From Catenulispora sp. EB89 (lineage in GTDB: Bacteria > Actinomycetota > Actinomycetes > Streptomycetales > Catenulisporaceae), in assembly GCF_041261445.1 (NCBI RefSeq), contig NZ_JBGCCU010000011.1, forward strand, positions 186,001-250,000: DNA of 64,000 bases. Direction: 5' to 3'. Shown here piece after piece: positions 32,052 to 40,151 of the stretch. The notes below the pieces were generated by a model. That model was not told where the DNA came from. It saw nothing but the letters and a program-made list of their open reading frames with translations, and did no database searches. Made by a program: the position numbers and the translations under genes. Within the stretch, counting starts at the first letter, position 1. Every line of letters starts with the position of its first letter.

Positions 32052-33131
32052 TCACACGTGCGCGGCGTACCCGTCCGCCTTGAGCCCGTCCACGACCTGC
32101 TTCACCTCGTGCGCCCGGTCCCGGGGACACACCAGCAGCGCGTCCTCGGTGTCCACGACCACGACGTCGCGCAGCCCCACCACCGCGACCACCCGGCCGG
32201 TCGTGGACACCACCACCGAGTCCTCGACCCCGCGCAGCGTCGCGAACGCGTCGTCGGTCAGCACCACGTTCCCGTCGGCGTCGCCGTCCAGCGACTCCCC
32301 GAGCGAGTGGAAGTCCCCGATGTCGCTCCACGGGAAGTCGGCCGGGACGGTCACCACCTTCCCGGCCGCCGCGGCACCCTCCATCACCCCGTAGTCCACC
32401 GAGATCCGCTCCAGCCCGTCCCAGACGGCGCCGAAGACGGTCTCGTGGTCCGGCCCGTCCCAGGCCTCGATGATGGCGGCGACCCCCGCGTACAGCTGCG
32501 GACGCTGCCGCACCAGCTCCCCCAGGAAAGCTCGGGCTTGGAACACGAACATGCCCGCGTTCCACAGGTACTCGCCGGAAGCCAGATATGCCGCGGCGAC
32601 ATCCGCCGACGGCTTCTCCCGGAACTCCGCGATCCGATGCACCCCCGGCGAGATCTCCTCGGCGCGGTGCAGATACCCGAACCCGGTCTCCGGCCGCGTC
32701 GGCCGGATCCCGACGGTCACCAGCGCCCCGGTCCCCGCAGCGTCGGCGGCCAGCCGGATCAGCTCCTCGAACCGTTCCTGCCGTCCTATCAGATGGTCCG
32801 CGGAGTACACCGCCACCACCGCCGTCGGATCCCGGCGCGCGATCACCGCCGCCGCCAGCGCGATGGCCGCCAGCGAGTCCCGGGGCGCCGGCTCGACCAG
32901 GATGTTCTCCTCGGGCACCTGCGGCAGCTGGCGCGCCACGGCCGCGGCGTGCGCGACGCCGGTCACCACGTACACCTGGTTCGGATGCGACAGCGCGTCG
33001 ACGCGGGCCGCCGTGGCCTGCAGCAGTGTTTGGTCGGTACCGCCGAGGCGGTGTAGAAACTTCGGGTTGGCGGCCCGCGACAGGGGCCACAAACGGGTTC
33101 CGCTACCACCGGCCAGGATCATCGAGTACAC
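32052..33131 (-). CDS. mannose-1-phosphate guanylyltransferase
   Basis: Nucleotidyltransferase that makes GDP-mannose from mannose-1-phosphate and GTP, feeding glycolipids, polysaccharides and glycoprotein mannosylation. The 359-residue protein has the pyrophosphorylase signature LAGGSGTRLWPLSR near the N-terminus, the metal/nucleotide block VYSADHLIG, and the sugar-binding IAEFREKPS and LWNAGMFVFQ motifs. It lacks the C-terminal isomerase domain of bifunctional ManC/AlgA enzymes. GTG 33131 has AGGAAGG upstream. It stands alone between the convergent FHA gene and a frameshifted DUF952 gene; the 33132-33287 gap contains nothing evident. Confidence 0.93.
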   Translation of the reverse strand: MYSMILAGGSGTRLWPLSRAANPKFLHRLGGTDQTLLQATAARVDALSHPNQVYVVTGVAHAAAVARQLPQVPEENILVEPAPRDSLAAIALAAAVIARRDPTAVVAVYSADHLIGRQERFEELIRLAADAAGTGALVTVGIRPTRPETGFGYLHRAEEISPGVHRIAEFREKPSADVAAAYLASGEYLWNAGMFVFQARAFLGELVRQRPQLYAGVAAIIEAWDGPDHETVFGAVWDGLERISVDYGVMEGAAAAGKVVTVPADFPWSDIGDFHSLGESLDGDADGNVVLTDDAFATLRGVEDSVVVSTTGRVVAVVGLRDVVVVDTEDALLVCPRDRAHEVKQVVDGLKADGYAAHV

Positions 33132-33287
33132 GCGGTGACACCTTCCTGGAGAGGGACGGACCGAGTCCTCACCCGGTCCTTTCCCTTATCTGCCGATCGC
33201 CGCACCCGACACGGCCCGCGCCACCGTCGGCGTGGCTGGATCAGGTTGCTGAGACCGCTCGGCCCGCCGCCGCGCGCGCCCGGTGTC

Positions 33288-33631
33288 TCAGCCCTCGAAC
33301 GCGTACCGTCCGTCCGCGTCCCGTCGCAGCTCAGCGGTGCCGGTGACGGCGTCGACGTTCAGCGGCCCGTAGATGTGCGGGAACGGCGCGTCGGCCCCGG
33401 CACCGGGTCGTACCGCAGCGGCGCGGTCAGCTTCTCCGGGTCGATGACCAGCACCAGGAGGTCCTCGGCGTCGGCGTAGAAGGCGTTCGCCACGCCGGCG
33501 ACCTGCGCGGCCGTGGAGGCGTGGATGAAGCCCTGCTCCTCGACCGTCTTGCCGCGGGTGGAGACGTGGTATTCCCCCGCCGCGACGGCGTCGGCCCAGT
33601 CGGTCCGGAAGGCGATGTGGTAGATCGTCAT
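33288..33631 (-). pseudogene. DUF952 family gene with a single-base frameshift
   Basis: Codons from ATG 33631 encode MTIYHIAFRTDWADAVAAGE and continue through GFIHASTAAQVAGVANAFYA and LVLVIDPEKLTAPLRYDPVP, a normal DUF952 protein. At about 33401-33410 the frame changes. The expected continuation (GADAPFPHIYGPLNVDAVTG and on to the stop at 33288-33290) is in another frame, one base away, within a CCGGGGCC run. An intact gene would give about 114 residues, the usual family length. Either one G or C was lost in the organism or the run was miscounted in sequencing. The unshifted frame ends in an unrelated TRRSRTSTGR tail at 33359. Function of the family is unknown. Confidence 0.8.
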
Positions 33632-33661
33632 GCCCCAGTCTCGCCCGCGGACCCGGTCCCG

Positions 33662-34486
33662 TCACAAATCCCTCCTTCGCAGTCCCAGCATCGCCACACC
33701 GACCGCCGCCAGCGGCCACACGGCCAGCCACACCCAGGACTGCGCGACCGTCGGCGGTTGCAGTGGCCGGAAACCGTTGTCCGGCATCTGGCCGATCAGC
33801 GTGCCCCACGCGTGGTACGGCATCGCGTTGCTGACGTCGGCCTGGAACCCCCGGCCCTGGGTCCGCAGCAGGTTCGGCAGTCCCGCGAGGAACGCGACCG
33901 CCGCCAGACAGGCCCCGGCCGGGTGCCGGACCACCGCCCCGAACGCCAGCCCGATCACCGCCGCGACCGGCAGTGCGAACACCGCGGCCAGCAGGGTCCG
34001 GATCAGCGTCGGGGTCGGCAGCCCGGCGTGTACACCCGAACCCGACAGCTCGACGTACCCGATGCCGTAGGTCACGGCGGTGACCACCGCGCCGACGATG
34101 CCCGCCGCCACGACGAGCGCCGCCGCCTTCGCGGCCACGACCCGTTTTCGGTCCGGGACCGCGACGAGCGTGGCCCGGATCAGGCCGCTGCCGTACTCGC
34201 CGGTCATCGCCACGGCGCCGACGCAGGCCGCGCCGAGCATCAGCGCGCTCCACACGCCGGAGTTGAACTCGATGTTGGCGGGGTCGAAAGTGGCCTTGCC
34301 CAGCGGCGTCAGGAACACGTGCCCGGCCAGGAACACGGTGCTGGACGCGGCGACGAACAACGCGCCGAGCACCATGACGGCCGTGGAACGCAGCGACCAC
34401 AGCTTGATCCACTCGGCGGCGGCCACGTCTCGCAGAAGCGCCCGGCGGAACCGGATGTCGGTGTGGATTTCGGTGACGGTGTTCAT
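33662..34486 (-). CDS. ABC-2 type transporter permease B
   Basis: A 274-residue integral membrane protein, the second permease of a three-gene ABC exporter. It begins with a short charged segment and the conserved EWIKLWSLRSTAVMVLGALF, which is nearly the same as the start of the preceding permease. About six membrane helices follow, including the typical GEYGSGLIRATLVAVPDRKR cytoplasmic block, and the C-terminal LLGLRRRDL end. The ATG (34486) overlaps the TGA of permease A by 4 bases. The two permeases are paralogues from a tandem duplication and probably form a heterodimer with two copies of the ATPase. Substrate unknown; such exporters in actinomycetes are often antibiotic or lantibiotic efflux systems. 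Confidence 0.88.
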   Translation of the reverse strand: MNTVTEIHTDIRFRRALLRDVAAAEWIKLWSLRSTAVMVLGALFVAASSTVFLAGHVFLTPLGKATFDPANIEFNSGVWSALMLGAACVGAVAMTGEYGSGLIRATLVAVPDRKRVVAAKAAALVVAAGIVGAVVTAVTYGIGYVELSGSGVHAGLPTPTLIRTLLAAVFALPVAAVIGLAFGAVVRHPAGACLAAVAFLAGLPNLLRTQGRGFQADVSNAMPYHAWGTLIGQMPDNGFRPLQPPTVAQSWVWLAVWPLAAVGVAMLGLRRRDL

Positions 34487-35325
34487 ACGTCCCTCCGGTT
34501 CAGTACGACGGCGACGACTGCCGCCGAAACGAGCGGCCACAGTACGAAGGCGGCCAGGGCTCCGGTGAAGGTCTCGCCGCCGACGACCTTCCCGTGCCCG
34601 AGGAAGCCCAGGCGGGCCCAGGCGTAGCAGGGCAGCGCGTTGCCGACGTCGATCGCCCAACGCGTGGTCGGGCTCTTGAACAGCTGCGGCACCATGAGGA
34701 AGAACACGCACACCGCGACCATCGACGCCGCGACGTTGCGGATCAGCGTGCCGAACGCCATCCCGACCAGCGCGCACAGCGGCATCAGCACGACCGTCGA
34801 GACGAACAGCGCGGGCACGCCGGGATCGCTCGGGGCGAAGGAGAGGCGATGGCCGGCCAGGACCGCGCGGTCGAAGGCGTAGACCTCGGCGGTCACCGCC
34901 ACTCCGAGCCCTGACATCACCGCCGTCAGCACCGCCACCTTGGCCGCGACCACGCGCAGCCGGTCGGGGACTGCGGTGAAGGTGGTGCGGATCAGGCCGC
35001 TGGCGTGCTCGGAGACCACGATCAGGGCGCCGAGCGCACCGGCCGCCACCATGATCGGGAGCCATTCGACGCCGGAGCCGAACAGGCCGCTGTCGGTGAA
35101 GCCGGTGCGCTGCGCCGGGGAGAAGGCCAGGTATCGGCGGTAGGTGTCGTGCGCGCCCTGCCAACCGCGGTAGCCGTACCAGGCGGTCAGGCCGAGCACC
35201 ACCAGCGGTGTCGAGCGCAGCGACCAGAACTTGATCCACTCGGCGGCGACCAGGTCCCGCAGGCGCGCGGACCGAAGTGCCGTCGGTGTCGATGCCCTGG
35301 TCGGGGCCAACCCCGCGGCGTTCAC
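34483..35325 (-). CDS. ABC-2 type transporter permease A
   Basis: First permease of the exporter, 280 residues. It shares EWIKFWSLRSTPLVVLGL at its start and the SEHASGLIRTTFTAVPDRLR block with its downstream paralogue, and ends with VVAVVLNRRDV. About six predicted helices. GTG 35325 overlaps the TGA of the ATPase gene (GTGA), and its own stop overlaps the start of permease B, so all three genes are translationally coupled. Much longer open frames through this region are chance extensions antisense to the histidine kinase. Confidence 0.88.
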   Translation of the reverse strand: MNAAGLAPTRASTPTALRSARLRDLVAAEWIKFWSLRSTPLVVLGLTAWYGYRGWQGAHDTYRRYLAFSPAQRTGFTDSGLFGSGVEWLPIMVAAGALGALIVVSEHASGLIRTTFTAVPDRLRVVAAKVAVLTAVMSGLGVAVTAEVYAFDRAVLAGHRLSFAPSDPGVPALFVSTVVLMPLCALVGMAFGTLIRNVAASMVAVCVFFLMVPQLFKSPTTRWAIDVGNALPCYAWARLGFLGHGKVVGGETFTGALAAFVLWPLVSAAVVAVVLNRRDV

Positions 35326-36050
35326 CGCGCGCTCCCGGCCCGGTACTCGACGCTGGCCGAGGTCAGCGCCATGAACGCGTCCTCCAACGTGCCGGTGGAG
35401 CGCGCCGAGAACTCCGCCAGGGTCTCGTCGGCGATGAGCCGGCCGTTGCCGATCACCACCACGCGCTCGGCGGTGTGCTCCATCTCGCTCATCATGTGGC
35501 TGCTGACGAACACCGTCCGGCCCTCGGCCGCCAGCCCCCGGAACAGCCCGCGCACCCAGCGCACGCCCTCCGGGTCCAGGCCGTTCAACGGTTCGTCGAA
35601 GATCAGCACCGGGGGATCCCCGAGCAGCGCCGCCGCGATGCCCAGCCGCTGTTTCATGCCCAGGGAGAACCCGCCGACCCGGCGCCGCGCGGCCTTGGCC
35701 AGGCCCACCTCCTCCAGCACCTCCCCGACCCGTCGGGGCGGCAGGCCGTTGCTGCGGGCCAGGGCCCGCAGATGCGCCGAGGCGCTGCGGCCCTTGTGCA
35801 CGTCGTCGGCCGACAGCAGGGCACCGACGTGCCGCAGCCCGGTGCCGAACTCGCGGAAGCGGCGGCCGGCGACCGTGGCCGTGCCGGAGGTCGGCGTGTT
35901 CAGGCCGAGCAGCAGGCGCAGCGTCGTGGTCTTGCCGGCGCCGTTCGGGCCCAGGAACCCGGTGACCACGCCGGGCCGCACGGTGAACGTCAGGTCCTCG
36001 ACGGCTGTCACGCCGCCGAACCTCTTGGTGAGTTGGTTGACTTCGATCAT
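35322..36050 (-). CDS. ABC transporter ATP-binding protein
   Basis: Nucleotide-binding subunit of the exporter, 242 residues. Walker A is GPNGAGKTTTLRLLLGL (about residues 33-49), the signature motif is GGFSLGMKQRLGIAAALLGD, Walker B is VLIFDEPLNGLDPEGV, and the H-loop is VFVSSHMMSEMEH. It belongs to the DrrA/NatA-like class that pairs with ABC-2 permeases. ATG 36050 starts the conserved MIEVNQLTKRFGG; the GTG two codons upstream is less likely. The short divergent gap (36051-36184) to the histidine kinase suggests coordinated control, the classic arrangement in which a two-component system induces an adjacent ABC exporter. Confidence 0.93.
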   Translation of the reverse strand: MIEVNQLTKRFGGVTAVEDLTFTVRPGVVTGFLGPNGAGKTTTLRLLLGLNTPTSGTATVAGRRFREFGTGLRHVGALLSADDVHKGRSASAHLRALARSNGLPPRRVGEVLEEVGLAKAARRRVGGFSLGMKQRLGIAAALLGDPPVLIFDEPLNGLDPEGVRWVRGLFRGLAAEGRTVFVSSHMMSEMEHTAERVVVIGNGRLIADETLAEFSARSTGTLEDAFMALTSASVEYRAGSAR

Positions 36051-36171
36051 GACCACTACGGTGCCGCTCTCCCCCGGCGCGCCGGATCGGGCTGGCGACC
36101 GGTCTTGGCGCCGGCGGACCGGCCGCGCGAACTAGTTCTGGCGACCGATGTGTCGCAGGGCCGGTGATCGC

Positions 36172-36177
36172 TAGCCT
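36172..36177 (+). promoter_or_regulatory. -10 box of a leaderless promoter for the two-component operon
   Basis: TAGCCT ends 7 bases before GTG 36185, which lacks a ribosome-binding site, so the transcript probably begins at the start codon. Confidence 0.45.
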
Positions 36178-36184
36178 GGCCGGT

Positions 36185-37372
36185 GTGAACGCTCCTGTGT
36201 GGCTGGTGAACCGGCTCCGACGTCTGGCCCGGCGGCGCACGCCGACCGGGTGGTTCGACGCGTTCGCGGTGGGCGGGATGCTGCTGCTGGCCTGGCTGGT
36301 GTTCGACACGATGCCGGCCGGCCCGCATCCGCTGGTGGTCGGCCCCGGCACCGTGGACTTCCAGGGCGCGCAGCGGCTGGAGCTCGCCGTGGTGTCGGCC
36401 GCGCCGGTGGTGATGTGCCGGCGCCGTCCGGTGACCGCGCTGGCCGGGCTGCTGGTGGGGGCGGCGTGGCTGACGGCGCTCGGCGAGGGCAGCACGATGT
36501 CGCTGGTCGGGGCCGGCGCGCTGGTGTCGGTGGTGGCCGCCAGCCGGCCGCGGTGGATCGGGCTGGCCGCGACGATCACGACGTTCGCGGCCTGGACGGT
36601 GCTGGAGTTCGCCGCCACGCCCGGCGGCCCGACCCCGTACGGCCGGCTCAGCAACGCCGTCCTGCTGCTGGCCGTGGCGTTCATCGGCGGCGTGCTGATC
36701 CGCGAGCGGCGCGAGCACGGCCGGGCGCTGCGCGAGCAGGTCGCGGCCAGCGCGGTGACCGCCGAGCGGCTGCGGATAGCCCGCGAGCTGCACGACATGG
36801 TCGCGCACAGCATCGGGATCGTCGCGATCCAGGCCGGGGCGGCCAAGCGCTGCATCAGCACGCAGCCGGTGCTGGCCGCCGAGGCGCTGGAGGTCATCGA
36901 GACCACCAGCCGGGAGACCCTGACCGGGCTGCGGCACATGCTGGTCGCGCTGCGCAGGGCCGAGAACGACCGGGACAGCGGCGCGCCGATGCCGGGGCTG
37001 GACAGCCTGCCGGCGCTGGCCGACAACGCGGCCAGGGCCGGGGTCGCGGTACGGGTGCGGTTCGACGGCGAGCGCCGGGAGCTGCCGGCGGAGGTGGACC
37101 TGTCGGCGTACCGGATCGTGCAGGAGTCGGTGACGAACGTGGTGCGGCACGCGGACACGGGGCAGTGCTCGGTGGCGATCGCGTTCCGGCCTCGGGAGGT
37201 GGTGATAGAAGTGCTCGACGACGGTCGTGGCGGCCTCGCCGACGCCCCGCGCGCGGGCGGCGGGTTCGGGCTGGCCGGGATGCGGGAGCGGGTGTCGCTG
37301 TTGCACGGGTCTTTCGACGCCGGTCCGCGCCCCGAGGGCGGGTTCCGGGTGGCAGCGCGGATCCCGGCATGA
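36185..37372 (+). CDS. sensor histidine kinase (NarL/LiaS-type, HisKA_3)
   Basis: A 395-residue membrane sensor kinase. The N-terminal part has four to five predicted helices (from WFDAFAVGGMLLLAWLVFDT to LSNAVLLLAVAFIGGVLIRE). A short linker leads to the HisKA_3 dimerisation domain with the phospho-accepting His in RIARELHDMVAHSIGIVAIQ. The ATPase domain has VQESVTNVVRHA (N box), EVLDDGRGGLA (G1) and GGFGLAGMRERV (G2). GTG 36185 is chosen over the open frame from 36164 because a -10 box sits 7 bases upstream. It overlaps the response regulator gene (ATGA) and is divergent from the ABC exporter, its likely target or signal provider. Confidence 0.9.
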   Translation: MNAPVWLVNRLRRLARRRTPTGWFDAFAVGGMLLLAWLVFDTMPAGPHPLVVGPGTVDFQGAQRLELAVVSAAPVVMCRRRPVTALAGLLVGAAWLTALGEGSTMSLVGAGALVSVVAASRPRWIGLAATITTFAAWTVLEFAATPGGPTPYGRLSNAVLLLAVAFIGGVLIRERREHGRALREQVAASAVTAERLRIARELHDMVAHSIGIVAIQAGAAKRCISTQPVLAAEALEVIETTSRETLTGLRHMLVALRRAENDRDSGAPMPGLDSLPALADNAARAGVAVRVRFDGERRELPAEVDLSAYRIVQESVTNVVRHADTGQCSVAIAFRPREVVIEVLDDGRGGLADAPRAGGGFGLAGMRERVSLLHGSFDAGPRPEGGFRVAARIPA

Positions 37373-38151
37373 GCGGCATGAACGGCATGAACGGCATAGG
37401 CAGCGCGAACGCGACGAGCGGCACGCCGCCGATCCGGGTCCTGCTGGCCGACGACCAGCCGCTGATCCGGGCCGGGCTGGTGATGGTGATCACCGACGCC
37501 CCGGACATCGAGGTGGCCGGGCAGGCCGGCACCGGCGCCGAGGCCCTGCGACAGGTCCACGACCTGCACCCGGACGTGGTGGTGATGGACATCCGGATGC
37601 CGGGGCTGGACGGGATCGAGGCCACCCGCCGGATCAAGGCCGAGGCACCGGCGACCAAGGTGCTGATGCTGACCACGTTCGACGACGACGAGAACGTGTA
37701 CGGCTCGCTGCGGGCCGGGGCGAGCGGGTTCCTGCTCAAGGACATGGCGCTGGACGACATCCTGGCCGCGGTGCGCGTCGTCGCGGCCGGGGACGCGCTG
37801 ATCGCGCCGAGCGTCACGCGCCGGCTCATCGCCGACTTCACCGATCAGGGCTCCGCCGCCGACCGGGCGCAGCGCGCCGAGCGGGACCAGCGGGACATCG
37901 CGGGCGGCGACGCACGGGGCAATGGCAACGGCAACGGCGGCGCACGCGGCAAGCTGGCGGGCGTCACAGAGCGCGAACACGAAGTCCTGACCCTGGTCGC
38001 GCGCGGCCTGGCCAACAGCGAGATCGCCGCCGAGCTGGTGATCAGCCTGGCCACGGCGAAGACCCACGTGGCGAACCTGCTGACCAAACTGGACGCCCGG
38101 GACCGGATCCAGCTGGTGATCCTCGCCTACGAGGCCGGGATCATGAGCTGA
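37369..38151 (+). CDS. NarL/LuxR-type response regulator
   Basis: Partner of the histidine kinase, 260 residues. The receiver domain begins at IRVLLADDQPLIRAGL; the phospho-accepting Asp is in DVVVMDIRMPGLDGIEA, the switch Thr in VLMLTTFDDDENV, and Lys in GFLLKDMALDDI. The LuxR-type helix-turn-helix is LAGVTEREHEVLTLVARG followed by NSEIAAELVISLATAKTHVA. The linker is unusually long and low-complexity (GGDARGNGNGNGGARG). The N-terminus begins with repeated M-x-G-M-N-G triplets, so several ATGs (37369, 37378, 37387) could serve as start; the first overlaps the kinase stop codon. Confidence 0.92.
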   Translation: MSGMNGMNGIGSANATSGTPPIRVLLADDQPLIRAGLVMVITDAPDIEVAGQAGTGAEALRQVHDLHPDVVVMDIRMPGLDGIEATRRIKAEAPATKVLMLTTFDDDENVYGSLRAGASGFLLKDMALDDILAAVRVVAAGDALIAPSVTRRLIADFTDQGSAADRAQRAERDQRDIAGGDARGNGNGNGGARGKLAGVTEREHEVLTLVARGLANSEIAAELVISLATAKTHVANLLTKLDARDRIQLVILAYEAGIMS

Positions 38152-38240
38152 GTGTGGCCGGGGACAGAACTCTTAGGCGCCCTGCACAAACATGCCGCAA
38201 CGGCTTGTCGCGCGAGCGGACACCTGAAAGCATTCCGCGC

Positions 38241-39131
38241 ATGGAGATCAGTGAGTCACCGCTGGCCGAGGCCGGCCGGCGTTTCTTCAGCCCGGAGAAC
38301 GCCAAGAAGTGGATCGAGCTGCTGCGCCCGGGCTTCCACCTGCGCGAGCAGAACGAGGGCGAGCCGCTGGTGGGCTACCTCGGCGGGGAGCCCCTGCTGC
38401 CGGCGGACGTGCCGTGGCCGGAGTGGGAGGGGCACGGGCCGCTGTCGTTCATCGCGGCGGTCGACTGCGGTGAGATCCCGGTGCAGGAGCTGGACATCCC
38501 CGTGCCGAGCGACGGGATGCTGTTGTTCTTCTACTTCAACGGCGTCGGCGACGACGCGGTGCAGTACCTGGACCCGGACACCATCACCGGCGGCACGCGC
38601 GTCGTCTACGTCCCCGAAGGCACCGAGAACGTGGCCCAGCGGCCCGCGCCGGAGGGCCTGGAGGCGTTCCCGCGCATCATGCTGACCGGGGAACTGATAG
38701 CGACCGCCCCGGACAACGAGAACGCGGCGCTGGTCGCGGCGTTCGGCGAGGCGGGCGACGACCCGGCCGCCGACGACGACTACACCGAGTACCCGACGGT
38801 CGGCGACGCCGACGGCGACGGCTTCTACGACGCCCTCACCTCGTTCCGCCGCGACCACTCCCCGCACCACCGGGTCGGCGGCTACGCCCTGCCCAAGGCC
38901 GGCTCGGTCACCAAGGAGGCCTCGCACGCCGTGGCCCCCGGCGACGACGACGCGGCCAAGGCGCAGCGCCGCGAGCTGCTCGACGAGCTGGTGATGCTTC
39001 TGCAGGTCGACAGCGACGGCCGCGCCGCGATGGAGTGGGGCGACACCGGGCGGCTGTACTGGCTCATCAGGCGCGAGGACCTGGCCGCCGGCGACTTCGC
39101 CAAGGCCACCTTCACCTGGCAAAGCGAGTAA
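38241..39131 (+). CDS. DUF1963 (YwqG-like) protein
   Basis: A 296-residue soluble acidic protein of the DUF1963/YwqG family. Recognisable blocks are the N-terminal LLRPGFHLREQNEGEPLVGY, GGEPLLPADVPWPEWEGHGP, LSFIAAVDCGEIP and MLLFFYFNG; the C-terminal block is ELVMLLQVDSDGRAAMEWGD with GRLYWLIRREDLAAGDFAKA. Function is unknown; related proteins occur near polymorphic toxin immunity clusters. The insert DDPAADDDYTEYPTVGDADG is very acidic. ATG 38241 lies 89 bases after the response regulator. Its TAA overlaps the ATG of a broken gene (TAATG), suggesting that the downstream gene was once coupled to it. Confidence 0.8.
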   Translation: MEISESPLAEAGRRFFSPENAKKWIELLRPGFHLREQNEGEPLVGYLGGEPLLPADVPWPEWEGHGPLSFIAAVDCGEIPVQELDIPVPSDGMLLFFYFNGVGDDAVQYLDPDTITGGTRVVYVPEGTENVAQRPAPEGLEAFPRIMLTGELIATAPDNENAALVAAFGEAGDDPAADDDYTEYPTVGDADGDGFYDALTSFRRDHSPHHRVGGYALPKAGSVTKEASHAVAPGDDDAAKAQRRELLDELVMLLQVDSDGRAAMEWGDTGRLYWLIRREDLAAGDFAKATFTWQSE

Positions 39132-39410
39132 TGGCTGAAGGCGGACCTTCGCAGCCCCCGGAGTCCTCCCCGTCGGCCACCTCGGACGACTCGACAGACT
39201 CGCCTGCCTGGGCCGCGTGGGCCGCCTCCCAACTGCCGAGACTGATCGACCAGGCCTGCGGCGGTCCGTCACCGAGAACCTACGCTTCCTGATCACCGCG
39301 ATCACCCAGGACCCGGCCGAACCGCTGGACCTGGCGGCGCCGTCCGAAACCGGACGGCGCCGCGCGCACCAAGGCGCACCGCTGCCGGAGGCACACCAGC
39401 GGCGCGCACG
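39131..39410 (+). pseudogene. truncated, frameshifted PucR-type regulator remnant
   Basis: Starting with ATG 39131 (overlapping the DUF1963 stop), one frame encodes WAAWAASQLPRLIDQA and then ends at 39292. A second frame (from about 39256) continues as LRRSVTENLRFLITAIT and LDLAAPSETGRRRAHQGAPL. These blocks match the N-terminal helical domain of actinobacterial PucR-family (RsbRD-like) regulators, where they occur in one reading frame. The middle part is deleted and nothing of the rest, including the C-terminal HTH, remains. It is therefore a decayed gene. Confidence 0.6.
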
Positions 39411-39518
39411 GCCACCGCGACTCCCTTCGGCGATGGCATCGTCAGTGGCGACCGACATCATGGGGCTCAGCTCCGACCCGGGTCGAGGGAGATCGGTAGA
39501 GAAAGCAGGGCGAAAGCA

Positions 39519-40150
39519 GTGGGTGCCAAGACCGAAATACTCGCCTTCGCAGAGGGCGACATCGTCGAGGCGCTGCGCCGGGGCGAGACCTCCGATCCGG
39601 TCGCCGCCGAAGGGCTCGTGCGGCGCCTTGCGCCGGGCTGGCAGGTCGAGCCCACCGGAGGCGAGGCTCTCGCCGAGGCGACCTATCCGCCGGCAGACAC
39701 TGTCTATGTACTCAGCGTTCCCGGCCTGGACCTCATCTGCGTGCTGGACTTCCTGCGCTGTAACGGCCCTGCGTTGCCTGAGCGCGTCCTCGCTGAAGGC
39801 GCTGACCGCGCGATTGGAGCGAAGGAGCCCTCCTGCGCGCCATCGAAATCGATGGCGTGAACGGCGTCGTGGAGAACGTCGGGGAAGCGCTGCCGTTCGA
39901 AGCACCGTTCTGGACCGACCAACATCCGCACGAACCCGAGAAGCACATCGTCGATGCGGGACCGAGCCCTTTCCCCATGCCGTTCCACCCGCTCGGCTTC
40001 GCCATAGTTCGCCATAGAAGGCCGGCGCGCGGCCGATGACGCGATACGTTGGCCGTAGGTCTTTGCGGCTTCAACGTGACTGACCCCGACGCCCCGAGCC
40101 CGGCCGAACGGCAGGCTCAGCTGCGGGAGGCCAACGAAACCGGGCCAAGC
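39519..40150 (+). pseudogene. decayed gene of an uncharacterised actinobacterial family
   Basis: The first frame (ATG 39519 to about 39800) encodes MGAKTEILAFAEGDIVEALR, LVRRLAPGWQVEP and TVYVLSVPGLDLICVLDFL, the N-terminus of a family I believe is DUF6928. After a frameshift and apparent deletion near 39800-39830, a second frame gives LLRAIEIDGVNGVVENVGEA, LPFEAPFW and PFPMPFHPLGF. A TGA at 40037 interrupts it, and the C-terminal LCGFNVTDPDAPSPAERQAQ follows from about 40060. All pieces are in the order of the intact family, so the gene has at least two inactivating changes. Function of the family is unknown. Confidence 0.65.
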
Positions 40151-40151
40151 G

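Noticed and set aside
34483-38067. A 1,194-codon minus-strand open frame joining permease A to sequence antisense to the histidine kinase and regulator
   Set aside because: Only its last 280 codons encode a permease; the rest overlaps genes with strong family motifs on the plus strand.
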